Below are positions 7,253 through 14,116 of a DNA stretch of 16,845 bases, piece after piece. Every line of letters begins with the position of its first letter. The first letter of the stretch is position 1. The stretch is from Blastocatellia bacterium (GTDB lineage Bacteria; Acidobacteriota; Blastocatellia; UBA7656): contig JAKEHD010000071.1 in assembly GCA_022615215.1 (NCBI GenBank), forward strand, positions 1-16,845, given 5' to 3'. Made by a program: the position numbers and the translations under genes. Under the pieces are notes generated by a model. The model was not told the DNA's origin. It did not search any database and worked only from the letters and a program-made list of their open reading frames with translations.

Positions 7253-7320
7253 TCTATCGTCGCAGCACTCCAAATCAAATGTCTCGCCTAACCAGGAGCT
7301 AGGCCCGAAAGGAGGCAACA

Positions 7321-9003
7321 ATGCTCAAATGCCATACACTGCTCACTTCTTCGATAGCGATTCTTTTAACCGCTGTTTTCATGTTCGGGACGATGATAGT
7401 GGCCGGGCAGGACCGCAATGCCCGCAGCGTTAAAGGCACGCGCTCTCCCGTCCTTGCGCGTAACGGTATGGTCTCGACGAGTCAGCCGCTTGCCACAGCC
7501 GCAGGGCTTCGCATACTTCAACAGGGCGGAAACGCCATTGATGCAGCCATTGCCGCAGCCGCAGTCCTCAACGTCGTGGAACCTCTGATGACCGGAATAG
7601 GCGGAGACGCTTTCGCCATAGTCTACTGGAAAAAGACCGGAGAGCTTCACGGATTGAATGCAAGCGGCCGCGCGCCCTACGCGATGAATCTCGATTACAT
7701 GAAAAAGAAAGGCTACACCGCCATGCCCGATAGCGGCGTCGACGCCATCACCGTGCCCGGCGCGCTCGACGGGTGGGTGTCGCTTATGGAGAAGTTCGGC
7801 AGTATGAAACTTTCGGATGTGCTCGCCCCCGCCATCGAGTATGCCGAAAACGGATTTCCCGTTTCAGAGATCATCGCCAATCAATGGCAGTCCGAAGAGA
7901 GAAGACTCGCAAGGGACGAATGGGCCGCTAAAACTTATCTCACGGGCGGCCGCGCTCCTCGGCACGGCGACATAGTTTTCAATAAAAACCTCGCCGCTAC
8001 TTTTCGCCGTGTCGCAGCCTCCGGGCGCGACGCTTTTTATAAAGGCGAGATTGCCGAAAAAATAGTGAAGACCATTCGAGACAAAGGCGGCGTGATGACC
8101 GCAAAAGACCTTGCCGATCACAAGTCCACCTGGGTCAAACCCGTCAGCGTGAATTACAAAGGCTATGACCTTTACGAACTCCCGCCCAACGGTCAGGGCA
8201 TGGCCGCTTTGCAGATGCTCAATATTCTCGAAGGCTTCGACCTCAAAGCCCTCGGCCACAACTCGGCCGAATATCTTCACCTCTTGGTCGAAGCAAAGAA
8301 GCTTGCTTTCGCTGATCGCGCGCGTTACATAGCTGATCCGGATTTCGCCAAAATTCCGCTCGAACGATTGCTCTCGAAAGAGTACGCAGCCGAACGCCGC
8401 AAGCTTATCGATCCTGACCGAGCGGCGCGCCAGTACCGGCCCGGAGAGGCCGAGCAGAGCGATACGATATACCTGACCGTGGTCGATAAGGACCACAATG
8501 CTGTGAGTTTCATAAACAGCCTCTTCGACGCTTTCGGCTCAGGGATAGTGGCCGGGGATACGGGCATATGTTTGCACAACAGAGGCGCGGGCTTCAGCCT
8601 CGACCCTGCCGTATGGAATCGTGTCGAGCCGCACAAACGGCCGCTGCATACGATCATCCCCGCGTTCGTGATGAAAGACGGCAAGCCATATCTTTCTTAC
8701 GGCATCATGGGTGGCGACAATCAGCCGCAGGCTCACGTTCAGGTATTTCTGAATCTCGTGGAGTTCGGCATGAACGTTCAGGAAGCGGGCGAGGCGGCGA
8801 GGTTCCGTCACACGGGCGGACGCCTCGGACTCGAATCAGGAATAGGAGTGGAGGTCAGACGCTTGCTCACGATCAAGGGCCATTCTTTAACAACGATGGT
8901 GGACCGCTTCGGCGGCTATCAGGGAATTCTGATTCATCCTGAGACGGGCGTCTTGATGGGCGGAAGCGACCCGCGCAAAGACGGCTGCGCTATGGGCTGG
9001 TGA
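7321..9003 (+). CDS. ggt: Exported gamma-glutamyltransferase (Ntn-hydrolase)
   Basis: 560 residues, about the usual family length. An AAAGGAGG site directly precedes ATG 7321, and a signal peptide spans ~1-29 (LLTSSIAILLTAVFMFGTMIV). The enzyme is made as a proenzyme that cuts itself; the nucleophile is the Thr opening the small subunit. Here T382 in SDTIYLTVVDKDHNAV aligns with it, giving a large chain of ~350 residues after export and a small chain of ~179. Also seen are GGNAIDAAIAAAAVLNVVEP and TGIGGDAF early, the proenzyme middle ELPPNGQG, and GAGFSL, KRPLHTIIP and IMGGDNQPQ late. It cleaves gamma-glutamyl bonds of glutathione and related peptides in the periplasm. The TIYLT form, rather than the TTHYS of enteric enzymes, is common in a large bacterial subgroup. 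It continues the theme of exported amide-bond hydrolases. Confidence 0.93.
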   Translation: MLKCHTLLTSSIAILLTAVFMFGTMIVAGQDRNARSVKGTRSPVLARNGMVSTSQPLATAAGLRILQQGGNAIDAAIAAAAVLNVVEPLMTGIGGDAFAIVYWKKTGELHGLNASGRAPYAMNLDYMKKKGYTAMPDSGVDAITVPGALDGWVSLMEKFGSMKLSDVLAPAIEYAENGFPVSEIIANQWQSEERRLARDEWAAKTYLTGGRAPRHGDIVFNKNLAATFRRVAASGRDAFYKGEIAEKIVKTIRDKGGVMTAKDLADHKSTWVKPVSVNYKGYDLYELPPNGQGMAALQMLNILEGFDLKALGHNSAEYLHLLVEAKKLAFADRARYIADPDFAKIPLERLLSKEYAAERRKLIDPDRAARQYRPGEAEQSDTIYLTVVDKDHNAVSFINSLFDAFGSGIVAGDTGICLHNRGAGFSLDPAVWNRVEPHKRPLHTIIPAFVMKDGKPYLSYGIMGGDNQPQAHVQVFLNLVEFGMNVQEAGEAARFRHTGGRLGLESGIGVEVRRLLTIKGHSLTTMVDRFGGYQGILIHPETGVLMGGSDPRKDGCAMGW

Positions 9004-9030
9004 GAATGTGTCGCCGATTTTACCGCATCG

Positions 9031-9059
9031 TTGACACACAAACGGGTGTAGCCTATTCT
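9031..9059 (+). promoter_or_regulatory. Promoter of the citrate synthase gene
   Basis: A perfect TTGACA (9031-9036) is followed after exactly 17 bp by TATTCT (9054-9059, 4 of 6). It lies in the 124-bp gap after the gamma-glutamyltransferase stop and predicts a leader of about 60 nt. AAAGGAA at 9114-9120 is the ribosome-binding site. Confidence 0.65.
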
Positions 9060-9127
9060 TGAATATCGGCCACGAGCGCCGGAAATATGCTGCTTGATAA
9101 ACGCCACAAGCTGAAAGGAATACCAAG

Positions 9128-10264
9128 ATGTCGAGTGAAGCCAACGTCGCAAAGGCTGGCCTCGAAGGAGTCGTTGCCGCGCAGTCCGAAATCAGCGATG
9201 TCAACGGACAGGAAGGGCGACTGATCTATTGCGGATACGATATTCACGACCTCGCAGAGCGCGCCACCTTCGAAGAAGTCATCTACCTCCTCTGGAACAA
9301 GCGACTCCCTACCCGTCAGGAGCTTGAAATTCACACCGAACAACTGAACCGCGAAACGGGACTCCCGACAGGGATTCAACAACTCATCCGCGCGATTCCG
9401 AAAGACGCCGGTCCCATGGATATGCTGCGCACAGTCGTCTCGGCCCTGTCGCTCTACGACCCCGATGGCGCGGACACTTCGCGCGAGGCCAAAGTGCGAA
9501 AGGCTATAAGACTCACGGCCAAATTCCCGACCATAGTGACCACCTTCCAGAGAGTGCGCAACGGACAGGAGCCTGTGGAGCCGAGAGAGGGCCTCTCGAT
9601 AGCAGGCAATTTCCTCTACACGCTGCGCGGCGAACTTCCCGACGAGGTCGCTACGCGCACCATGGATGTCGCGTTCATATTGCACGCAGATCACGAGCTT
9701 AACGCCTCAACATTTGCGGCCCGCGTGACCGCCGCGACGTTGTCGGACATGTATTCGGCTATAGTATCGGCCATAGGCGCGCTCAAGGGACCGCTGCACG
9801 GCGGGGCCAACGAGGGCGTAATAAAGAACCTGCTCGAAATAGGCAGCCTCGATGGCGTCGAAGCCTGGGTCAAGCGTGCTCTCGCAAATAAAGAGAAGAT
9901 CATGGGATTCGGCCATCGCGTCTATCGCACGGAAGACCCGCGTGCCACTCACCTGCGCGAGATGTCGCGCAAGCTGGGCGAGCGCACGGGCGAGACGAAA
10001 TGGTACGAGATGTCGCGCAAGATGGAAGAAGTGATGATGCGCGAGAAACACATCAACCCTAACGTGGATTTCTATTCGGCCTCGACCTACTACGCGCTCG
10101 GCATACCCACAGACCTTTTTACTCCTATCTTCGCTTGCAGCCGCATATCGGGATGGACCGCGCACGTTCTGGAACAGTACGACAACAACCGGCTCATACG
10201 CCCGCGCGCCGAATACATAGGCCCGCGCGGATTAGAGTACGTGCCCATAAATCAGCGCGGTTAA
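9128..10264 (+). CDS. gltA: Citrate synthase (short, Gram-positive/archaeal-like form)
   Basis: 378 residues. It condenses acetyl-CoA and oxaloacetate to citrate at the entry of the TCA cycle, in the cytoplasm. The catalytic triad is visible: H224 in GPLHGGANE, H263 in GFGHRVYR, D314 in NVDFYSA. The substrate-binding HADHELNAS segment is also present. The length matches the ~375-residue dimeric type and lacks the N-terminal extension of the hexameric NADH-sensitive enzyme of enterics. Methylcitrate synthase (prpC) is similar in sequence, but no prp genes are near, so citrate synthase is preferred. The gene stands alone, with its own promoter and a terminator 18 bases after the stop. By hand count 13 of its 24 isoleucine codons are ATA, which is odd for GC-rich DNA. 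Confidence 0.93.
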   Translation: MSSEANVAKAGLEGVVAAQSEISDVNGQEGRLIYCGYDIHDLAERATFEEVIYLLWNKRLPTRQELEIHTEQLNRETGLPTGIQQLIRAIPKDAGPMDMLRTVVSALSLYDPDGADTSREAKVRKAIRLTAKFPTIVTTFQRVRNGQEPVEPREGLSIAGNFLYTLRGELPDEVATRTMDVAFILHADHELNASTFAARVTAATLSDMYSAIVSAIGALKGPLHGGANEGVIKNLLEIGSLDGVEAWVKRALANKEKIMGFGHRVYRTEDPRATHLREMSRKLGERTGETKWYEMSRKMEEVMMREKHINPNVDFYSASTYYALGIPTDLFTPIFACSRISGWTAHVLEQYDNNRLIRPRAEYIGPRGLEYVPINQRG

Positions 10265-10282
10265 ACTCCTTACGTCCGACCG

Positions 10283-10317
10283 GTTACTGCGCTCGCTTGC
10301 AGCGCCGAAACTTTTTT
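10283..10317 (+). terminator. Intrinsic terminator of citrate synthase
   Basis: GCGCT (10289-10293) pairs with AGCGC (10301-10305) over a 7-nt loop, with outer pairs GTT/AAC (10283-10285 with 10309-10311), followed by six T (10312-10317). It starts 18 bases after the citrate synthase stop codon. Confidence 0.6.
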
Positions 10318-10405
10318 CACTCCCGGTCGAAGCGATTTTCCCTTCAGTGTACGCTCGTATAACCTGTGCGGGTAGGTGAGCGATTGCCCCCGGATAACAA
10401 CACCG

Positions 10406-10433
10406 TTGACAAATGCGGAGGTTGATTCATAAT
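10406..10433 (+). promoter_or_regulatory. Near-consensus promoter of the J-like/PilZ gene
   Basis: A perfect TTGACA (10406-10411) is followed after 16 bp by CATAAT (10428-10433, 5 of 6). Transcription would begin near 10440, giving a leader of ~70 nt that is AT-rich just before the start codon. This is the best-matching promoter in the window. Confidence 0.65.
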
Positions 10434-10511
10434 GTGACCAGTTTTCGATAAAGTTCGCTTCTTCCCCCGAAGAGGTGTATGCAAAAAACATAATTATTTT
10501 GGGGTATGCTC

Positions 10512-11705
10512 ATGAGCGATTCGGGCGGATTGACACAACCTAAGCCGCTGGCTATCGGAGGGAACACAGGAAAGCTTATAAACTCTTACTACCTGGAGAT
10601 AGAGTATCTTCTGGATCGCATAGAGCGCTCGACCAATCACTACCAGACGCTGGGGGTGGAACGTTCGGCCAGCAACCAGGATGTGATTCTCGCTTACCAT
10701 AATGCGGTCGCATCTCTTCACCCTTCATATTACAAAGTGAGGGCCACCGTGACCGACGAGATGCTAATGAGGATAGACAAGGCATTCGGCAAGGTCTCGC
10801 AGGCATTTTTCGTGCTCACGACCCCTCACAAAAGAAGCGAGTATGACCAGTCGTTGAATCGCCGCAACCCTGTGCCTTTGCCTATAAACATACCGGAACC
10901 CGATCAATTTACCGCGCCCGACAGTCAGCCCGCGGAAGCGACCGATGTCGACACGGCCCAGACCTCTGTGAGACCGTCGGGGACGATCCATATTCGAACT
11001 CCTCAATCGCATCAGCCGGTATTCACGAAGCTGTCTGCCGAAGAAGAAGGCGTGGACCGCCGCCGTTGTCAGCGATTCAAGCTCTCGATACCGGCGCTCG
11101 TCGCAGGTCACGATCGCAAAGCGGGCAAGTGGCAGGAGATGACCAAGACTATAGATGTAAGCTGGATGGGTATAGGTCTCAATATGCGCAAATACGTGCG
11201 GCCGGGGATGGTGTTGCACCTTGTGCTGCCTATGCCCGTGAAGATGCGAAAGCATGGCCACTCCGAGCCTGCCTATAGCGTCTACGCGATAGTGCGCCGC
11301 GTCGAGCCTACCGAGGACGGCGTCCGGGTCGTAGGGCTTGAGTTCCTGGGTGAGCACCCGCCTGCCGGTTATCTCAACAAGCCCTGGTCTACGTTCCGCT
11401 CTCAAAAATGGGCTGGTGTAGACCGTCGCAGGGAGCCGCGCGTGGAACTTGCGGTAGGGGTCGAAATAGAATGCCTGGACGAATCCAATCAAGTCGTCAA
11501 GCGAGCAAAAACGGTCACGGAAAACGTCAGCGCGGGCGGCGCGCGAATCTCGGTCAAGGGCGTCCCGGCCACGCTCGACCGGGTGAAGATTTATTGCCGT
11601 AAGTACAACTTCGAAGCCCTGGCCTCGGTTCGCAACCGCTACATCGGCAAGGACGGTCTCGTGCGTTTGTGCTTGCAATTCCTCGATAATAAATGGCAGG
11701 TCTGA
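10512..11705 (+). CDS. Degenerate J-domain protein with two tandem PilZ (c-di-GMP-binding) domains
   Basis: 397 residues from ATG 10512; ATG 10506, two codons earlier, is also possible. GGGG at 10501-10504 is better spaced for 10512. Residues ~40-113 resemble a DnaJ J domain: NHYQTLGVERSAS, a helix with YHNAVASLHPSYYK, and the late PHKRSEYDQSL. The hallmark HPD is HPS here (H70 P71 S72), so stimulation of DnaK is doubtful. A Pro/Thr-rich linker (~115-180) follows. PilZ 1 (~182-283) has the RxxxR pair R184/R188 and DxSxxG at D215-S217-G220. PilZ 2 (~303-397) has R306/R310 and NxSxxG at N338-S340-G343. Both keep the residues that bind cyclic di-GMP. No signal peptide or membrane segment is seen, so it is probably a cytosolic c-di-GMP receptor. 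It is monocistronic; the target process is unknown. Confidence 0.85.
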   Translation: MSDSGGLTQPKPLAIGGNTGKLINSYYLEIEYLLDRIERSTNHYQTLGVERSASNQDVILAYHNAVASLHPSYYKVRATVTDEMLMRIDKAFGKVSQAFFVLTTPHKRSEYDQSLNRRNPVPLPINIPEPDQFTAPDSQPAEATDVDTAQTSVRPSGTIHIRTPQSHQPVFTKLSAEEEGVDRRRCQRFKLSIPALVAGHDRKAGKWQEMTKTIDVSWMGIGLNMRKYVRPGMVLHLVLPMPVKMRKHGHSEPAYSVYAIVRRVEPTEDGVRVVGLEFLGEHPPAGYLNKPWSTFRSQKWAGVDRRREPRVELAVGVEIECLDESNQVVKRAKTVTENVSAGGARISVKGVPATLDRVKIYCRKYNFEALASVRNRYIGKDGLVRLCLQFLDNKWQV

Positions 11706-11803
11706 AACCGCATTAGGCAGCTACCATTTATAATGGACAATAGCCTGAATAGCTGGCATATTGCCTTCGCAGTCAAGAGGTCTGACTTTCTTCAGGCCGC
11801 GGG

Positions 11804-11831
11804 AGCCAGGTCTTCCCTTGACTGGTTTTTT
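11804..11831 (+). terminator. Weak intrinsic terminator between convergent genes
   Basis: CCAGGTC (11806-11812) can pair with GACTGG (11820-11825), with one bulged G and a 7-nt loop, followed by six T (11826-11831). It lies ~100 bp after the PilZ gene and just before the end of the convergent minus-strand gene. Confidence 0.45.
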
Positions 11832-11840
11832 GCCCGTGAG

Positions 11841-12602
11841 TCAAACTTCTATGCTCATCCCGTCTCTGCCGATCACCACTTCGCCCGAATAGCCGCTCTC
11901 CAACTCTTGCTTCAACTCTCGTTCATCCACGTCGAAGTAGAAATGGGTCACTACGAGGCGGGCGACCTCGGCATCTGCGGCTATCTTTGCCACATCCTTG
12001 ACGGCAAGATGTGCGACGCCCTCGCGCCGCTCGCGGAAGGAGCATTCCGAAACGAGCAGGTCCGCTTTGTTGAAGAAGCGGGATAACTCTTCGCTGTAAT
12101 CGGTATCGCCCGTGTAGCAGAGCGAGCGGCCCTGGCTTTCGATTCTCACTGCGAGGCTCTCTTCAGTGTGCGGCGTCTTTGCGACACAAAGCCGGCCGCC
12201 CTCGCCTATCTCTATCCGCTCTCCGGGCGCGAGCATTCGCAGATGGACGGGGAATTCCGTTTCGAAGAGCCTCTCTCCGAAAGCATGTTTCAAGCCATCC
12301 ATAACGCGGTCAAGCCCCTGCGGGCCGATCAAGGTGAGTGGGGTTTCGGTGCGCGAGGCGCGCATCCCCCACTTGAAGGCGAAGAAGAGCGAAGCGAGTT
12401 CGCCCGCGTGGTCTACGTGAAAGTGGCTTATGAAAAGATGCGTCATCTCTTCCCACGGCAGGCCGTAGCGCGATAGCGCATGAACTGTCCCCGCGCCGCA
12501 ATCGAGCATAACGCGCGCACCGGAAAATTCGACGAAGTACCCGGCTGAATTCCTCGCCCCGTCGGGCACGACCGTCCCGGATCCAAGTATGGTCAATTTC
12601 AT
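11841..12602 (-). CDS. MBL-fold metallo-hydrolase, RNase Z-like
   Basis: 253 residues on the minus strand. The metallo-beta-lactamase fold is clear: MKLTILGSGTVVPDGARNS as first strand and loop, LDCGAG, then the zinc motif H60-F-H62-V-D64-H65. H145, D166 in YTGDTD, and H220 in VVTHFYFD complete a two-metal site; H198 in VAHLAVKDVA sits where RNase Z proteins have their GHLT-type histidine. The opening and the late HL...THF pattern are those of the RNase Z / arylsulfatase-like branch rather than true beta-lactamases. Real tRNase Z is usually ~305 residues with a flexible arm; that arm is not evident here, so a phosphodiesterase or other hydrolase is as likely. The start at 12602 is supported by GAGGG seven bases upstream, supplied by the CAGCCCT repeat array. 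Confidence 0.85.
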   Translation of the reverse strand: MKLTILGSGTVVPDGARNSAGYFVEFSGARVMLDCGAGTVHALSRYGLPWEEMTHLFISHFHVDHAGELASLFFAFKWGMRASRTETPLTLIGPQGLDRVMDGLKHAFGERLFETEFPVHLRMLAPGERIEIGEGGRLCVAKTPHTEESLAVRIESQGRSLCYTGDTDYSEELSRFFNKADLLVSECSFRERREGVAHLAVKDVAKIAADAEVARLVVTHFYFDVDERELKQELESGYSGEVVIGRDGMSIEV

Positions 12603-12606
12603 AACA

Positions 12607-12776
12607 CAGCCCTCAGCCTTCAGCTATCAGTCTTCAGCCCTCAGCCCTCAGCTTTCAGTTTAATGGCTGATGGCTGATAACTCCAATCCCCGCCCCCGGT
12701 CTGATAGCTGATGGCTGATAACTCCAATCCCCGCCCCCGGTCTGATAGCTGATGGCTGAAGACTGATAGCTGATAA
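12607..12776. repeat. Opposed arrays of 7-bp repeats with a 41-bp tandem duplication
   Basis: On the left, CAG recurs every 7 bp at 12607, 12614, 12621, 12628, 12635, 12642, 12649 and 12656 (units CAGCCCT, CAGCCTT, CAGCTAT and similar). On the right, CTGATGG, CTGATAA and CTGATAG units run in the opposite sense from 12667 to 12776. The two halves are thus largely complementary and could form a hairpin or cruciform. Within the right half, 12666-12706 and 12707-12747 are identical 41-bp units, each with a C-rich CCCCGCCCCC core, and a third partial copy follows. The array fills the space between two divergent genes. Confidence 0.9.
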
Positions 12777-12819
12777 ATGTAAATTCATGTAAAAGCCTGC
12801 CGGTACGCTCTTGCGCGTG

Positions 12820-12849
12820 TTGACAGGCGCGCGGGCGTTCTTCTAGCAT
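12820..12849 (+). promoter_or_regulatory. Putative promoter of the MFS/hydrolase operon
   Basis: A perfect TTGACA (12820-12825) is followed after 18 bp by TAGCAT (12844-12849, 4 of 6). The start of transcription would be near 12856, only ~6 nt before ATG 12862, predicting an almost leaderless mRNA. Confidence 0.4.
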
Positions 12850-12861
12850 CGCTTGAAGGGA

Positions 12862-14115
12862 ATGGCAATACCGAAACCGGACCATATAGACGCGAGCGCG
12901 CACGCAAAGCCCTCAACGCGGACGGGCGTTGTGATGGCCATCCTTTTGCTGATCTTCTTTCTGGGGACAAGTGACAATCAGATGATCTCGCCCCTGCTTC
13001 CGCGCATAGCCGAAGAGTTCGGCATCGAAGCCGGTCGCATAGGAGGCATGATGGGGCTGGCCTACGCGCTCGCCGCTGCCGCTGCTGCGCTTCTGATAGG
13101 CCCGCTCTCCGACAAATTCGGACGGCGCAGATTTCTGCTTTACGCATCGGTCCTGTTCGGGCTGTCGCTTTTGATAGTCGCCATTATAGAAGACGCTCGA
13201 TTGCTTGCCGCGACGAGAGTATTGACGGGGTTTGCCGCAGGCGTATTTTCCACATGCTCTATTGCTTACGTCGCGGACTATTTTCCCTATGAGCGGCGGG
13301 GCGTGGCGATGAGCGTGGTGCAGGCGGGATATTTTCTCGCCCTCGTGGTCGGAGTGCCCGTCGCATCGCTGCTTGCGCAATGGCAGAACTGGCGCGTGAG
13401 CTTCGCTTTCTTCGGGGCGCTCTCTATAGTCGCGTTCATGCTCGTGGCGGCGTTGCTGCCCGAAGACAAACACTTGCTTGAGGAGCAGAACTTACTGGCC
13501 GGGACCGGTCGACGACTTGATAAGGTGAGGATGGCATTCGAAGGCCGCGAGCGCATAGCGGCCATAGCGGCAGCCTTCTGCGTGTCGGGCGGATTCGTCG
13601 GGTTCCTCTTTTATCTCGGCTCCTGGCTGACGAAAAACTTCGGCCTGAAGACCGGCCAGGTAGGACTCGTCTTCATAGTAGTCGGAGTGGCTTCGCTTGC
13701 GGGCGCGCTCGTAGCGGGACACGTGGCCGACCGTGTAGGCAAACGCGCAGTCTCGATACTGAGCACCTTCGTGCTTGCCGCCATGCTGTTTGTGATACCG
13801 GGATTCGGATGGGGAGTTCTACTGTTTGCAAGCTTTCTCATAGCGGCTCTCGCCTTCGCGTTTCGCCAGGGACCGCTGCAAGCCCTCGCCACAGAGCTTG
13901 TGCCCACCCGCGCGCGAGGCTCTTTTGTGGCCGTGCGCAATACCGCTTCGCAGATAGGCATCGCGCTTTCGACCGCCGTGAGCGGCTCGCTATACGACCG
14001 GTTCGGCTACGGAGCCGTCGGTTTGTTCAGCGGAGTGGTGACGCTTATGGCCGCTGCCTGTATATTATTAATGAAAGAGCCGAAAGGCGAAGCGGCGAAA
14101 GGCGATTCAAAATAG
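12862..14115 (+). CDS. Major facilitator superfamily transporter
   Basis: 417 residues from ATG 12862; a TTG at 12853 in frame is an alternative, but it lies at or before the likely transcription start. Neither start has a well-spaced ribosome-binding site. The protein shows about 12 hydrophobic segments in two halves separated by a charged loop (PEDKHLLEEQNLL...). Motif A between segments 2 and 3 is GPLSDKFGRRRF, with a degenerate repeat in the second half (GHVADRVGKRAV). The Arg-bearing segment 4 (ATRVLTGFAAGVFS) and SPLLPRIAEEFG after segment 1 fit the drug/sugar-proton antiporter branch. The substrate is unknown. The C-terminal tail is encoded by two CGAAAGGCGA repeats. It is followed after one base by a hydrolase gene, so the two probably share a transcript. 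Confidence 0.88.
   Translation: MAIPKPDHIDASAHAKPSTRTGVVMAILLLIFFLGTSDNQMISPLLPRIAEEFGIEAGRIGGMMGLAYALAAAAAALLIGPLSDKFGRRRFLLYASVLFGLSLLIVAIIEDARLLAATRVLTGFAAGVFSTCSIAYVADYFPYERRGVAMSVVQAGYFLALVVGVPVASLLAQWQNWRVSFAFFGALSIVAFMLVAALLPEDKHLLEEQNLLAGTGRRLDKVRMAFEGRERIAAIAAAFCVSGGFVGFLFYLGSWLTKNFGLKTGQVGLVFIVVGVASLAGALVAGHVADRVGKRAVSILSTFVLAAMLFVIPGFGWGVLLFASFLIAALAFAFRQGPLQALATELVPTRARGSFVAVRNTASQIGIALSTAVSGSLYDRFGYGAVGLFSGVVTLMAAACILLMKEPKGEAAKGDSK
14081..14105. repeat. CGAAAGGCGA direct repeats at the 3' end of the MFS gene
   Basis: CGAAAGGCGA occurs at 14081-14090 and 14096-14105, encoding the tail KGEAAKGD. The motif is like the arms of the terminator at 5717-5755, pointing to a spreading short repeat that has replaced the end of this gene. 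Confidence 0.6.
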
Positions 14116-14116
14116 G

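Larger units (their letters stand above)
7116..7274. repeat. 159-bp repeat element with terminal inverted repeats and two internal ~84-bp direct copies
   Basis: The ends TTTGGAGTGC (7116-7125) and GCACTCCAAA (7265-7274) are perfect inverted repeats. Inside, two direct copies about 84 bp apart each hold a hairpin, GCGGTGACTTGTCACCGC (7124-7141) and GCGGTGACTTGTTACCGC (7207-7224), then a block around GGTATTACTC (7161-7170 and 7245-7254). It fills most of the gap between the M20 and gamma-glutamyltransferase genes. Confidence 0.85.

Noticed and set aside
7063..7433. Small plus-strand open frames through the M20-ggt gap
   Set aside because: They are translations of the repeat element (ECGDLSP-type peptide) and overlap real genes in other frames.
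12853..12861. TTG start codon for the MFS gene
   Set aside because: It lacks a ribosome-binding site and lies at or before the predicted transcription start; ATG 12862 is preferred, though not proven.
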